From Caballeronia humi (lineage in GTDB: Bacteria > Pseudomonadota > Gammaproteobacteria > Burkholderiales > Burkholderiaceae), in contig NZ_FCNW02000031.1 of NCBI RefSeq assembly GCF_001544475.1, forward strand, positions 1 to 64,000: 64,000 nucleotides of DNA, written 5' to 3'. The translations under genes and the position numbers were made by a program. Under the pieces are notes generated by a model. The model was not told the origin of the DNA. It ran no database searches and was given only the letters and a program-made list of their open reading frames with translations. Shown one piece after another: positions 27,349-35,464 of this stretch (positions are counted from its first letter, which is position 1; the number at the start of each line of letters is the position of its first letter).

Positions 27349-28782
27349 ATGGAAACGAATTCGCTGTCGAAAGGCGGCCCCGTCGATCCCGACGACAACC
27401 ATCACCGCAAGCAGACCAAGAAAGCTACGGCGAGCGGCTGGATCGGCTCGGCGCTCGAGTATTACGACTTCTTCATCTACGCGCAGGCTGCCGCGCTGAT
27501 CTTCCCACAGTTGTTCTTCCCGTCCGGTAATCCGAAGGTGGCGATCGTCGCGTCGCTCGCGACTTATGGTGTCGGCTACGTGGCGCGTCCGATCGGCGCG
27601 TTCTTCCTCGGCCACTGGGGCGATACGCACGGCCGTAAAACCGTGCTGCTGGTCTGCATGTTCCTGATGGGCGGATCGACGATGGCGGTCGGTCTCCTGC
27701 CGACGTATCACCAGGTCGGCATGCTTGCCCCGACGCTGCTCGTGATCCTGCGCCTGGCACAGGGCTTCGCGGTCGCCGGCGAAATCTCCGGCGCCAGTTC
27801 GATGATTCTCGAACACGCGCCTTTCGGCCGACGCGGCTATTACGCGAGCTTCACGCTGCAGGGCGTGCAGGCCGGCCAGATCCTGGCCGCTGCGATCTTC
27901 CTGCCGCTCGCGTACTTCATGCCGGAAGAGGCGTTCAATTCCTGGGGCTGGCGCATTCCGTTCCTGCTGTCCGCCGGCGTGCTGTTCGCGGGCTACATCA
28001 TCCGCCGCGAAGTCGACGAAACCCCGGCGTTCGCCAACGAAGCCGATGCGGCCGCGCTGCCGAAGTCGCCGATCAAGGAAGCTTTCGTCTACTGCTGGAA
28101 GGACATGATCCGCGTCGTCTGCATGGCGCTGATGAACGTGATCCCGGTCGTCGCGACGATCTTCGGTGCCGCCTATGCGGTGCAGGCGGCCTATGGCGTC
28201 GGCTTTCCGAAGAGCGTCTACCTTTGGATTCCGGTCGTCGGGAATATCGTCGCCGTGCTGGTGATTCCGTATGTCGGCGATCTGTCGGACCGGATTGGCC
28301 GCAAGATTCCGGTCGCGGTCGGGGCGGTCGCTTCTGGCGTGCTGTCGTTCGGCTACCTGTACGCGATCAGCATCCATAGCGTGCCGCTGGCGTTCCTCAT
28401 GTCGATCCTGATGTGGGGCGTGGTCTATCAGGGTTACAACGCGATCTTCCCGAGCTTCTACCCGGAACTGTTCCCGACCCGCGCCCGCGTCTCGGCGATG
28501 GCGATCTCCCAGAACGTCGGCACGCTGATCACAGCGTTGCTGCCAGCGGTCTTCGCGACGGTCGCGCCTCCAGGGTCGAACAACATCCCGATGACGGTGG
28601 GCACGATCACTCTGGCTGTCACAATCATCGCGGCGCTGGCGGCGTGGAGTGCGCGGGAGACGTATCGCATCCCGATGAGCCAGCTCGGCGAACCCGATGC
28701 CCGTCCGATGGACAAGGCCGAGTACGACCGCCTGCGCGCGCAGACCGTCGCCGACGAGAAGCTGGTGAAGGCGTCCGCGTAA
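27349..28782 (+). CDS. MFS transporter, metabolite:H+ symporter (MHS/ShiA-like) family
   Basis: A 477-residue, 12-helix proton symporter. The N-terminal helix contains 'GSALEYYDFFIYAQAAAL', a hallmark of the MHS family (shikimate, proline/betaine, dicarboxylate carriers). The loop after helix 2 has 'GHWGDTHGRKTVLL', and the second half has 'GDLSDRIGRK'. The start is ATG 27349 with GGAGACAAC before it. It is followed by a type II dehydroquinase gene on the same strand after 170 bases, which suggests transport of quinate, shikimate or dehydroshikimate. A second MHS/dehydroquinase pair lies at 60490-62377. Confidence 0.93.
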   Translation: METNSLSKGGPVDPDDNHHRKQTKKATASGWIGSALEYYDFFIYAQAAALIFPQLFFPSGNPKVAIVASLATYGVGYVARPIGAFFLGHWGDTHGRKTVLLVCMFLMGGSTMAVGLLPTYHQVGMLAPTLLVILRLAQGFAVAGEISGASSMILEHAPFGRRGYYASFTLQGVQAGQILAAAIFLPLAYFMPEEAFNSWGWRIPFLLSAGVLFAGYIIRREVDETPAFANEADAAALPKSPIKEAFVYCWKDMIRVVCMALMNVIPVVATIFGAAYAVQAAYGVGFPKSVYLWIPVVGNIVAVLVIPYVGDLSDRIGRKIPVAVGAVASGVLSFGYLYAISIHSVPLAFLMSILMWGVVYQGYNAIFPSFYPELFPTRARVSAMAISQNVGTLITALLPAVFATVAPPGSNNIPMTVGTITLAVTIIAALAAWSARETYRIPMSQLGEPDARPMDKAEYDRLRAQTVADEKLVKASA

Positions 28783-28795
28783 GGTACGCATGAGA

Positions 28796-28819
28796 CGGCC
28801 GCGCCACGGGGCGCGGCCG
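28796..28819 (+). terminator. Strong hairpin between MHS transporter and dehydroquinase
   Basis: A 10-bp perfect stem, CGGCCGCGCC / GGCGCGGCCG, with a four-base loop, 14 bases after the transporter stop. It is followed by a pyrimidine-rich but not T-only stretch. It may partially terminate transcription ahead of the dehydroquinase gene. Confidence 0.6.
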
Positions 28820-28952
28820 GTTCCTCTCCGTTCAAATCATTCCTGAACCCGGCGACAGCGCGGCGCATTAAAATGCGCCCGCCGCCTTCTCCGCCGCGGC
28901 TTTGCGCCCCGAGTCAATCAACAGCCCCATCCGTTCAACCGAAGGAACAATC

Positions 28953-29387
28953 ATGAAAAAGATCGTGATGCTTCATGGCATCAACCACAACATGTTCGGC
29001 AAGCGCGACCCGAAGCAGTACGGCACGGTCACGCTCGACGAAATCGATGCCAAGCTGCAGGCGCTCGGCAAGGAACTGGGCGTGGAAGTGGAGAGCTATC
29101 AGACGAACAGCGAAGGCGACATGTGCGACCGTATCCACAAGGCCTACGCTGACAACGCTGCCGCTGTGCTGATCAACGCGGGCGCGTGGACGCACTACAG
29201 CTACGGCATCCGCGATGCGCTCGCGATTCTGACGGTGCCGATCGTGGAGATCCATATGTCCAACATCCACGCGCGCGAGGAGTTTCGCCACAAGTCGGTG
29301 TTCGCCGAGATCGTGAAAGGACAGATTTGCGGATTTGGCGTGGAAAGTTATCTGCTCGGCCTGCGGGCCGCGCTTTCCGCGATGTGA
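28953..29387 (+). CDS. aroQ: Type II 3-dehydroquinate dehydratase family protein
   Basis: A 144-residue type II dehydroquinase, which interconverts 3-dehydroquinate and 3-dehydroshikimate. In standard family numbering the catalytic Arg18 and Tyr23 are in 'GKRDPKQYG', and Asn75 and His81 are in 'INAGAWTHYS'. Glu99, His101 and Arg112 are in 'VEIHMSNIHAREEFRHK'. The first loop is altered ('GINHNMFG' instead of GPNLNLLG), so it may be a catabolic variant and not the housekeeping enzyme. The start is ATG 28953, although spacing to GAAGGAAC is tight. It is linked to the MHS transporter upstream and followed by a strong terminator. Confidence 0.9.
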   Translation: MKKIVMLHGINHNMFGKRDPKQYGTVTLDEIDAKLQALGKELGVEVESYQTNSEGDMCDRIHKAYADNAAAVLINAGAWTHYSYGIRDALAILTVPIVEIHMSNIHAREEFRHKSVFAEIVKGQICGFGVESYLLGLRAALSAM

Positions 29388-29425
29388 TGTGAAGTGACTT
29401 GAAGATTGAAGATTTGAAGCAGACC

Positions 29426-29451
29426 GCCGCGTCGCTCGACGCGGCTTTTTT
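29426..29451 (+). terminator. Rho-independent terminator after the dehydroquinase gene
   Basis: GCCGCGTC / GACGCGGC stem with a GCTC loop and six Ts directly after it: a textbook intrinsic terminator, about 40 bases past the stop. Confidence 0.92.
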
Positions 29452-29463
29452 AATCAGCCGGAC

Positions 29464-29628
29464 TCAATCCAGGCTGAGCGTGCGGCCCCGGCCGAGCGCG
29501 AAGGCTTCGCGGTCATCCGCATCGGCGCGGCGCTCGAAACCCGGATCGCGCACTTGAGCGCCACGGACGAACAATACGACGCAAAACGCGACCATCATCC
29601 AGATTCCCAGAACGATCATCCAGTTCAT
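29464..29628 (-). CDS. 54-residue single-pass membrane protein
   Basis: A short reading frame from ATG 29628 to TGA 29464. The first 21 residues form one hydrophobic helix ('MIVLGIWMMVAFCVVLF'), followed by a charged cytoplasmic-type tail with 'ERRADADDREAFALGRGR'. GGGGA lies nine bases before the ATG. The clear split between membrane and charged parts makes it look like a real small membrane protein. The function is unknown. It lies between the terminator and the next minus-strand gene and may be co-transcribed with it. Confidence 0.65.
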   Translation of the reverse strand: MNWMIVLGIWMMVAFCVVLFVRGAQVRDPGFERRADADDREAFALGRGRTLSLD

Positions 29629-29691
29629 TGCTTTTCCCCGAAACGTGGCAAGTGCGCTTTTCGATGCGCGAGTGAAAGGTGTTGCGGTCGA

Positions 29692-29976
29692 TCAGTGACG
29701 CACGGGCGCCGAGGGCAGCGCGAGCAGCCGCTCGATCAGCTTGTGCGCCAGTGCGCGTTGTTCCTTGAGTGCCAGCTCGTCTTCGCGGGCGCTGGCGGCG
29801 CTGCCCGTCGCGGTCCAGCCGAGCTTGCCGGCAAGACGCATGATGTTGGCCGACGCCTTGTCGAGCGCGAGCATGAGATCAGCTTCGGTGGCGGGGAGAT
29901 CGAGAATGGACACCGACTTCAGGGCGGTTGCGCTGCGCGGTTCGATCTCGGCGATGTATTCGATGCTGTGCGACAT
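29692..29976 (-). CDS. Hypothetical small protein
   Basis: A 94-residue, mainly helical protein without signal peptide. AGAGGA eight bases before ATG 29976 supports the start. The sequence contains 'LPATEADLMLALDKASANIMRLAGKLGW' and a Glu/Leu-rich helix 'DELALKEQRALAHKLIERLLALP'. I do not recognise the family. It is 63 bases from the 54-residue membrane protein gene on the same strand, so the two may form a small unit. Confidence 0.6.
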   Translation of the reverse strand: MSHSIEYIAEIEPRSATALKSVSILDLPATEADLMLALDKASANIMRLAGKLGWTATGSAASAREDELALKEQRALAHKLIERLLALPSAPVRH

Positions 29977-30105
29977 GTCGGCGTCCTCTTGAGTGGATGA
30001 GTCAAGTGTGGGGTCTCGGCCTCGAATCCAATCGTTGGAACAGCGCGGGTTTTTCGCCTCAATTCATCGTTGATCGTGTCGCCGTCTTTCCAGGGAAAGA
30101 AGCGG

Positions 30106-30579
30106 TCAGACTTCGAGCGGCATCGCGCTCGTGCCTTTCAGTTCGTCGAGACAGACGATCGACTGGACGCGGCTCACGCCGGGGATTTGCATGAGCGTGT
30201 CGAGCAGGAATTCGGACAGCGCTCTCAGATCGCGCGCGACCACTTTCAGCACGTAATCGATATCGCCGGTGACGGAAAAACACTCCTGGATCTGCGCGAG
30301 CTTCGCGACGAACTCCTTGAACTTCATCAGGTCACGGATATGCCCGCGCTCCATCGTCACCTGGATGAACGCGACGACGCCGAAACCGAGGCTCTCGGCG
30401 TCCAGCCGCGTCTCATAGCGGCGGATCACGCCGATTTCCTCCAGCCTCCGATGACGCCGCAAGGTCTGCGCGGGCGAAAGCTTGATCGCCTGCGCGAGTT
30501 CGAGGTTCGACATCCGGCCGTTTTCCTGCAGCGCGCCGAGCAGACGCATGTCGATACGGTCGAGCGTCACGTTATGCAC
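30106..30579 (-). CDS. Lrp/AsnC family transcriptional regulator
   Basis: A 157-residue leucine-responsive-type regulator. The N-terminal helix-turn-helix reads 'LDRIDMRLLGALQENGRMSN' then 'LELAQAIKLSPAQTLRRHRR' (residues about 6-45). The C-terminal RAM ligand domain has 'FSVTGDIDYVLKVVARDL' and 'IPGVSRVQSIVCLDELK'. It is divergent from an aromatic-type amino-acid permease and aromatic aminotransferase, and most likely controls them in response to an amino acid. The 320-base gap between them holds the promoters; no operator is obvious by eye. Confidence 0.93.
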   Translation of the reverse strand: MHNVTLDRIDMRLLGALQENGRMSNLELAQAIKLSPAQTLRRHRRLEEIGVIRRYETRLDAESLGFGVVAFIQVTMERGHIRDLMKFKEFVAKLAQIQECFSVTGDIDYVLKVVARDLRALSEFLLDTLMQIPGVSRVQSIVCLDELKGTSAMPLEV

Positions 30580-30899
30580 TTTTATTTCCTTTTAGCGGGG
30601 AAGATGGCGTTTTCGGTGCATCAGTCAGGGTTTGCCAGCGTGCCTTATGAAATCCTATTTTGCCATCTCAAATATACACTGGGTGCCGCTGCACGAGAGG
30701 CGCATAAGCTAAAATCGCCCGCTGCGGAAGCACGCGGCGACATAAGCGGCAAACGTTGACTCGGAAATTTAATTGCGCGCAGGCCAATAGCGACGCAACC
30801 GGTATGCGAAACCCGGCGCCACGAACGCCGGGCGGCGCGCGGCGCGAAATCCACCCGAATTCGTGCCCGCACAAAATCGAAAAACGGAGACAAGTACAG
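30580..30899. promoter_or_regulatory. Divergent control region of lrp-like and permease genes
   Basis: About 320 bases with an AT-richer stretch (30585-30690) likely to contain the promoters and Lrp-type sites of both directions. I cannot pick a specific operator. The permease ribosome site (GGAGAC, 11 bases before the ATG) is at the right end. Confidence 0.4.
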
Positions 30900-32330
30900 A
30901 TGGTTTCAGGCAAAGAAGGCTACGGAGGCAACGCTGGCGGCGAAGAGCTCAAGCGCGGGCTCAAGAACCGTCATATCCAGTTGATCGCGCTCGGCGGCGC
31001 GATCGGCACAGGGCTTTTCCTCGGCATCGCGCAGACGATCAAGATGGCGGGCCCCTCGGTGCTGCTCGGCTACGCAATCGCGGGCGCCATCGCGTTCCTG
31101 ATCATGCGGCAACTGGGCGAGATGGTCGTCGACGAACCCGTCGCCGGCTCGTTCAGCCACTTCGCCAACAAGTATTGCGGGCACTTCGCCGGCTTCATGT
31201 CGGGCTGGAACTACTGGGTGCTGTACATCCTCGTGAGCATGGCGGAGCTGTCGGCGGTGGGGATCTACGTCCAGTACTGGTGGCCCGGCGTGCCGACGTG
31301 GGTCTCCGCGCTCGTGTTCTTCGGGCTCATCAACGCGATCAACCTGACGAGCGTCAAGTCCTTCGGCGAGATGGAATTCTGGTTTGCGATCGTCAAGGTG
31401 CTGGCGATCGTCGGCATGATCGGGTTCGGCGGCTATCTGCTGTTTTCCGGCACGGCCGGCCCCGAAGCCAGCGTCACGAACCTGTGGCAACGCGGCGGGT
31501 TCTTCCCGAACGGCATGAGCGGCCTCGTCATGGCGATGGCCGTGATCATGTTCTCGTTCGGCGGGCTGGAACTCGTCGGCATCACGGCGGCCGAAGCCGA
31601 CGATCCCTCGAAAAGCATCCCCCGCGCGACCAACCAGGTGATCTACCGGATCCTGATTTTCTACGTGGGCGCGCTTGGCGTGCTGCTGTCGCTTTATCCG
31701 TGGGAAAAGGTTGCGACCGGCGGCAGCCCGTTCGTGCTGATTTTCCACGCGATGAACAGCAACGTCGTCGCGCACGTGCTGAACGCCGTCGTGCTGACGG
31801 CTGCACTTTCCGTGTACAACAGCGGTGTCTATTGCAACAGCCGCATGCTCTACGGCCTCGCCAAGCAAGGCAACGCGCCGCGCGCGCTGCTGAAGGTCAA
31901 CCGGCGCGGTATTCCGCTCGCGGCGCTCGGCGTCTCGGCGTTCGCGACCGGCGCCTGCGTGCTGATCAACTACTTCATGCCGGGCAAGGCGTTCGAACTG
32001 CTGATGGGGCTCGTGGTATCGGCGCTCATCATCAACTGGGCGATGATCAGCATCATTCACCTGAAGTTTCGCAGCGACAAGCGCAAGGCCGGCCAGACGA
32101 CCACGTTCCGCAGCCTCGGCTATCCGTTCACGAACTACCTGTGTCTCGCATTCCTGGCGGGCATTCTGGTCATCATGTACATCACGCCGGGCCTGCAGCT
32201 TTCCGTGTATCTGATTCCGGTGTGGCTGCTGGTGCTCGCGATCAGCTACCGCTTTCGTTCGCGCGATGGTGCTGTTTCGAGCGCGACGGCCGTCACGGCG
32301 CGCAAACCTTCCGTGGCCGATAATCGATGA
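30900..32330 (+). CDS. Amino-acid permease, AroP/CycA type (APC family)
   Basis: A 476-residue inner-membrane amino-acid:proton symporter with about 12 helices. The opening 'EELKRGLKNRHIQLIALGGAIGTGLFLG' is the signature of the amino-acid transporter (AAT) family. Also visible are 'SFGEMEFWFAIVKVLAIVGMI' and 'FSFGGLELVGITAAEADDPSKSIPRA'. I start at ATG 30900, because the open frame upstream is Arg/Pro-rich. Linkage to TyrB 85 bases downstream suggests an aromatic amino-acid substrate (AroP/PheP-like), but CycA-like D-serine/alanine/glycine uptake cannot be excluded. The divergent Lrp regulator is the likely controller. Confidence 0.92.
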   Translation: MVSGKEGYGGNAGGEELKRGLKNRHIQLIALGGAIGTGLFLGIAQTIKMAGPSVLLGYAIAGAIAFLIMRQLGEMVVDEPVAGSFSHFANKYCGHFAGFMSGWNYWVLYILVSMAELSAVGIYVQYWWPGVPTWVSALVFFGLINAINLTSVKSFGEMEFWFAIVKVLAIVGMIGFGGYLLFSGTAGPEASVTNLWQRGGFFPNGMSGLVMAMAVIMFSFGGLELVGITAAEADDPSKSIPRATNQVIYRILIFYVGALGVLLSLYPWEKVATGGSPFVLIFHAMNSNVVAHVLNAVVLTAALSVYNSGVYCNSRMLYGLAKQGNAPRALLKVNRRGIPLAALGVSAFATGACVLINYFMPGKAFELLMGLVVSALIINWAMISIIHLKFRSDKRKAGQTTTFRSLGYPFTNYLCLAFLAGILVIMYITPGLQLSVYLIPVWLLVLAISYRFRSRDGAVSSATAVTARKPSVADNR

Positions 32331-32415
32331 TTGAGCCGGGCGCCATGTCTGGCGCCTTTCCCGGCGGCCGTCGGTACGACGTCCGCTTTCCCGCTCCGAC
32401 CGACAAGCAAACATC

Positions 32416-33615
32416 ATGTTCGAACATATCGATGCATATCCCGGCGACCCGATCCTCAGCCTGAACGAAGATTTCCAGAAGGACCCGCGCAGCAACAAGG
32501 TCAATCTGAGCATCGGCATCTATTTCGATGACGAGGGGCGTCTGCCCGTGATGCGCGCCGTCCACGAAGCCGAGGCGGCGATCCTGAACGAGCCGGGCCC
32601 GAAACCCTATCTGCCGATGGCCGGTTTCGCGCATTATCGCGACGCCGTGCAGGCGCTCGTGTTCGGCGAGAACCCGGCGCGCGCGGACGGCCGCATCGCG
32701 ACGGTGCAGACGCTCGGCGGCTCGGGCGCGCTGAAAGTCGGTGCTGACTTCATCAAGCGCTATTTCCCGAAATCGCAAGTGTGGGTCAGCGATCCGACGT
32801 GGGAAAACCATCGCTTCATCTTCGAGCGCGCGGGTTTCGAGGTGAATACGTACCCGTACTACGACGAAGCGACCGGTGGCCTGAAGTTCGACGCGATGCT
32901 CGCCGCGATCGACGCGCTGCCCGCAAAAAGCATCGTCCTGTTGCACGCGTGCTGCCACAACCCGACGGGTGTCGATCTCGACCGCGCGCAGTGGGAGCGG
33001 CTGATCGGCGTGCTTCAGGCGCGCGACTTGCTGCCCTTCGTGGACATGGCGTACCAGGGTTTCGGCGCCGGCCTCGACGACGATGCCTTCGCCGTGCGCG
33101 AACTGGCGCGGCGCGGTGTGACGGCGCTCGTCGCGAATTCGTTCTCGAAGAACTTTTCGCTCTACGGCGAACGCTGCGGCGGCCTGCACGTGATTTGCGA
33201 GGATGCGGACGCGGCAGGTCGCGTGCTCGGCCAGTTGACCGGCTCGGTGCGCTCGAACTACAGCAATCCGCCGACGCACGGCGCGAAGATCGTCACGCGT
33301 GTGCTGACTACGCCGGCGCTTGAGGCATCGTGGAAAAGCGAGCTTGCGGCGATGTGCCAGCGCATCGCTCGGATGCGTGTCGCGATCCACGACGGCCTGC
33401 GCGACCACGTGCGCGGCGAGGCGCTGTCGCGTTATGTGAAGCAGCGTGGCATGTTCACGTACACCGGGCTCTCGGCGGCGCAGGTTGACAGGCTGCGCGA
33501 GGAGTTCGGGGTGTACATCCTGCGCTCGGGGCGGATGTGCGTCGCGGGGCTGAACGAGACGAACGTCGGGCCGGTGGTGGAGGCGTTCGGCAAGGTGCTC
33601 GCCGCCAGCAAGTAA
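32416..33615 (+). CDS. tyrB: Aromatic amino-acid aminotransferase
   Basis: A 399-residue class I PLP aminotransferase of the aspartate/aromatic subgroup. The PLP lysine is in 'ANSFSKNFSLYGERCGG'; 'HACCHNPTGVDL' supplies the cofactor Asn, 'YQGFGAGLDDDAF' follows, and the substrate Arg is near 'SGRMCVAGL'. It swaps amino groups between aromatic amino acids and 2-oxoglutarate. It lies 85 bases after the amino-acid permease, probably in the same transcript, forming an uptake-and-deamination pair. Specificity (Tyr/Phe versus Asp) is inferred from that context and from the TyrB-like N-terminus. Confidence 0.93.
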   Translation: MFEHIDAYPGDPILSLNEDFQKDPRSNKVNLSIGIYFDDEGRLPVMRAVHEAEAAILNEPGPKPYLPMAGFAHYRDAVQALVFGENPARADGRIATVQTLGGSGALKVGADFIKRYFPKSQVWVSDPTWENHRFIFERAGFEVNTYPYYDEATGGLKFDAMLAAIDALPAKSIVLLHACCHNPTGVDLDRAQWERLIGVLQARDLLPFVDMAYQGFGAGLDDDAFAVRELARRGVTALVANSFSKNFSLYGERCGGLHVICEDADAAGRVLGQLTGSVRSNYSNPPTHGAKIVTRVLTTPALEASWKSELAAMCQRIARMRVAIHDGLRDHVRGEALSRYVKQRGMFTYTGLSAAQVDRLREEFGVYILRSGRMCVAGLNETNVGPVVEAFGKVLAASK

Positions 33616-33649
33616 CAGGGTGTCATCCGGCGCCCGCAAGGAGACGTCG

Positions 33650-33913
33650 ATGAACAGAATCCTGATGCTTTGCCTGATCGGCGCGTGCTGCGCGTCGGCG
33701 GCGGCTCACGCGGAACTCAACGACCGCACGAAGAAGCTGCTTCAGACGCAGGCGCTGACGAAGCAGTCGGAGCAAAAAAAGCCGAAAGCCGCCGACGACG
33801 ACCAGACTGTCATGCGCGGCGGCTCGACTTTATCGACGACGCCCTCGCCCTCGCCCTCGCCCTCGCCGGGGCGCGCCGCCGCTGGTGGAAATGTTCCGGC
33901 TGCGAAGCCTTAG
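33650..33913 (+). CDS. Small secreted protein with Pro-Ser repeat
   Basis: An 87-residue protein with a signal peptide (MNRILMLCLIGACC, cleavage near 'AAHAEL'). AAGGAGACGTCG precedes ATG 33650, a strong ribosome site. The mature part is Lys/Gln-rich, then ends in a low-complexity tail with four Pro-Ser pairs coded by a perfect hexanucleotide tandem repeat. I do not recognise the family. It lies 34 bases after tyrB and could share its transcript. Confidence 0.65.
   Translation: MNRILMLCLIGACCASAAAHAELNDRTKKLLQTQALTKQSEQKKPKAADDDQTVMRGGSTLSTTPSPSPSPSPGRAAAGGNVPAAKP
33841..33864 (+). repeat. Hexanucleotide tandem repeat (GCCCTC x4)
   Basis: Four perfect in-frame copies of GCCCTC encode Pro-Ser pairs near the C-terminus of the small secreted protein. 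Copy-number change would keep the frame and only alter tail length. Confidence 0.9.
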
Positions 33914-33917
33914 CGGT

Positions 33918-34292
33918 TCACAGGCTCGGACACGACAACACTTGCTGCTTCGGCATCATCCCCGGGCCTTCCAGAACGGGCGATCCACGCGGCGGCGTCG
34001 CGATGAGCCGGACGCTGTCGGTTCCAGCATTCGCCAGCACGTAATTCTCAGGGCTGCCGTCCGGCTGCCAGTAGATGCGAAACACCGCGTCGTCGCGATA
34101 GACGTGCAGCATGCCGCGCACCCGCTTGCCCGCGCTGACCAGATCGACCGCTTCCCCTTCGTTCAACGAAAACGCGCCGCTCCCGGCGTCGGCGCCTTCG
34201 AGCGTGCCGCACGCCGTGTCGTCGGCCGAGGCGGCGGTCGCGGCCGTCGCAAGAAGAATGCTTAGCGATAACGCTGCAAATCTGCGTGTCAT
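33918..34292 (-). CDS. Secreted hypothetical protein
   Basis: A 124-residue exported protein. The signal peptide runs to about residue 23 ('LLATAATAASADDTACG'). The mature part contains 'EGEAVDLVSAGKRVRGMLHVYRDDAVFRIYW', suggesting a small beta-rich domain, and has two cysteines (near the start and at the end) that could pair. I do not recognise it. It is convergent with the small secreted-protein gene, separated by only four bases. Confidence 0.7.
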   Translation of the reverse strand: MTRRFAALSLSILLATAATAASADDTACGTLEGADAGSGAFSLNEGEAVDLVSAGKRVRGMLHVYRDDAVFRIYWQPDGSPENYVLANAGTDSVRLIATPPRGSPVLEGPGMMPKQQVLSCPSL

Positions 34293-34412
34293 GACCTTCG
34301 TCCGATGATCGACCCGGCGCTCATCTTAACCGTGTCGCGCGGCATCCTCGGCAGGGCGGCGATGCATGTGCTAACTTGAAACGGTCGCATGCGGAATATT
34401 GCGGAGGCTGAA

Positions 34413-34661
34413 ATGTCTGTCATCGCGCAGGACGAAAAAGCGGATTTCCTGGTCATCCTGAGTAGACACCAGCTGAACGAAGACGATTTCATGCTGGAGG
34501 AAACGGTCAACATGGACATCGTCGACGATGTCTATCCGTTGCAGGGGCACCTCACGATCGTGCGCAAGTCGACGCTGAAGCAAAAGGCGTATCGAACGGG
34601 ACACGGCACGAAATGGACGTCGGAGTTCGAGAAAGATCTTAATAAAGGTGCATTTGGCTAG
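34413..34661 (+). CDS. Hypothetical protein
   Basis: An 82-residue cytoplasmic protein. The start at ATG 34413 is supported by GCGGAGG six bases ahead; a longer version from 34389 lacks a ribosome site. The sequence is acidic in the middle ('QLNEDDFMLEETVNMDIVDD') and basic toward the end ('IVRKSTLKQKAYRTGHGTKW'). No family recognised. Confidence 0.6.
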   Translation: MSVIAQDEKADFLVILSRHQLNEDDFMLEETVNMDIVDDVYPLQGHLTIVRKSTLKQKAYRTGHGTKWTSEFEKDLNKGAFG

Positions 34662-34796
34662 GGATATGGGTAGCGGATTCGGAACGGGGTCGTGCGGGCC
34701 CTGGGCGAATGTGCCGCGCCACACGACGGGAAATTGACGGACTTTCTGGCCCGGTGCATTCTTCACTGACTCGTACCAGACAAAGCGGAGTTGTCG

Positions 34797-35114
34797 ATGG
34801 CCTCCTGTGAATTCGCGTCCTTCCGGGCACAGCTTGCGATGTTCCTGCGCGACCTGCCAGCCGGCACGACCGCCGATTTGACCGACGTGGCTGTCGCCTA
34901 CTGGAACGGCAAGTGTCTCGTGGGGGCCTATTTGCGAGACGGCGGCCGCATCGACGAGGAATTCGATTTCGACGAAAACGCCTGGGGGAACTGGCAGGAT
35001 GAATTCATTCACTGGCTGAGTGCGCCCAGGTTTTCGGAACGGTGGGATTTGAAGCAGGGGCTCGACAACGCGCGGCCGCCGGCGCACGGGCGGGGGGATG
35101 CCTACAGCGTTTGA
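34797..35114 (+). CDS. Hypothetical protein
   Basis: A 105-residue protein with no signal peptide. GCGGAG lies six bases before ATG 34797; an in-frame TTG at 34791 is less likely. The sequence is rich in Trp and acidic residues ('DFDENAWGNWQDEFIHWLSAP') and looks like a compact soluble domain. I do not recognise the family and see no functional link to its neighbours. Confidence 0.6.
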   Translation: MASCEFASFRAQLAMFLRDLPAGTTADLTDVAVAYWNGKCLVGAYLRDGGRIDEEFDFDENAWGNWQDEFIHWLSAPRFSERWDLKQGLDNARPPAHGRGDAYSV

Positions 35115-35464
35115 TGTAATGCGCTTGCTTGGGCTCCTTTGAATCGTATCGGTCTATTGGCGTTACCGTCCCTGGGACAAGCAATACTCGCGTTCCCGAC
35201 CCGTTGGAAAGGCAAACCAATGTCTGGTTTTGCCTTACCGCGAATTTTTCAATTCACTTCCTTCCATCTCCGCCCCGGCGCATCCGCGCCCAATCGCTTG
35301 CGTCGCCCCAGAAAGCAAGCACCGCTTGAAACGGTAGAGACCGCTTCGCCTAGGCGTCAGTGAACCCCCTTTGGTATGGGGATTGCTGTCCGCACCCCAG
35401 CAAACACATCGAACCTCGGTCAACGTCGGCCGTGTTCCGTCATTCATCGCCCAGAGGGTGCCGC
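35115..35464. other. Intergenic region upstream of gcd
   Basis: About 350 bases. GGCAAACCA at 35211-35219 and TGGTTTTGCC at 35224-35233 form an imperfect hairpin, possibly a terminator for the preceding gene, but it has no T-tract. The right end carries the gcd leader with AGAGGG before the ATG. Nothing else is recognised. Confidence 0.4.

Noticed and set aside
27131..27499. Possible small gene before the MHS transporter
   Set aside because: No ribosome site, overlaps the transporter start in another frame and turns Arg/Ser-rich there.
30906..32519. Long minus-strand frame opposite the amino-acid permease
   Set aside because: Antisense to a membrane protein with strong family motifs; the frame itself looks like charged low-complexity sequence.
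35211..35233. Hairpin as terminator upstream of gcd
   Set aside because: The stem has a bulge and no T-run; mentioned only in the gap entry.
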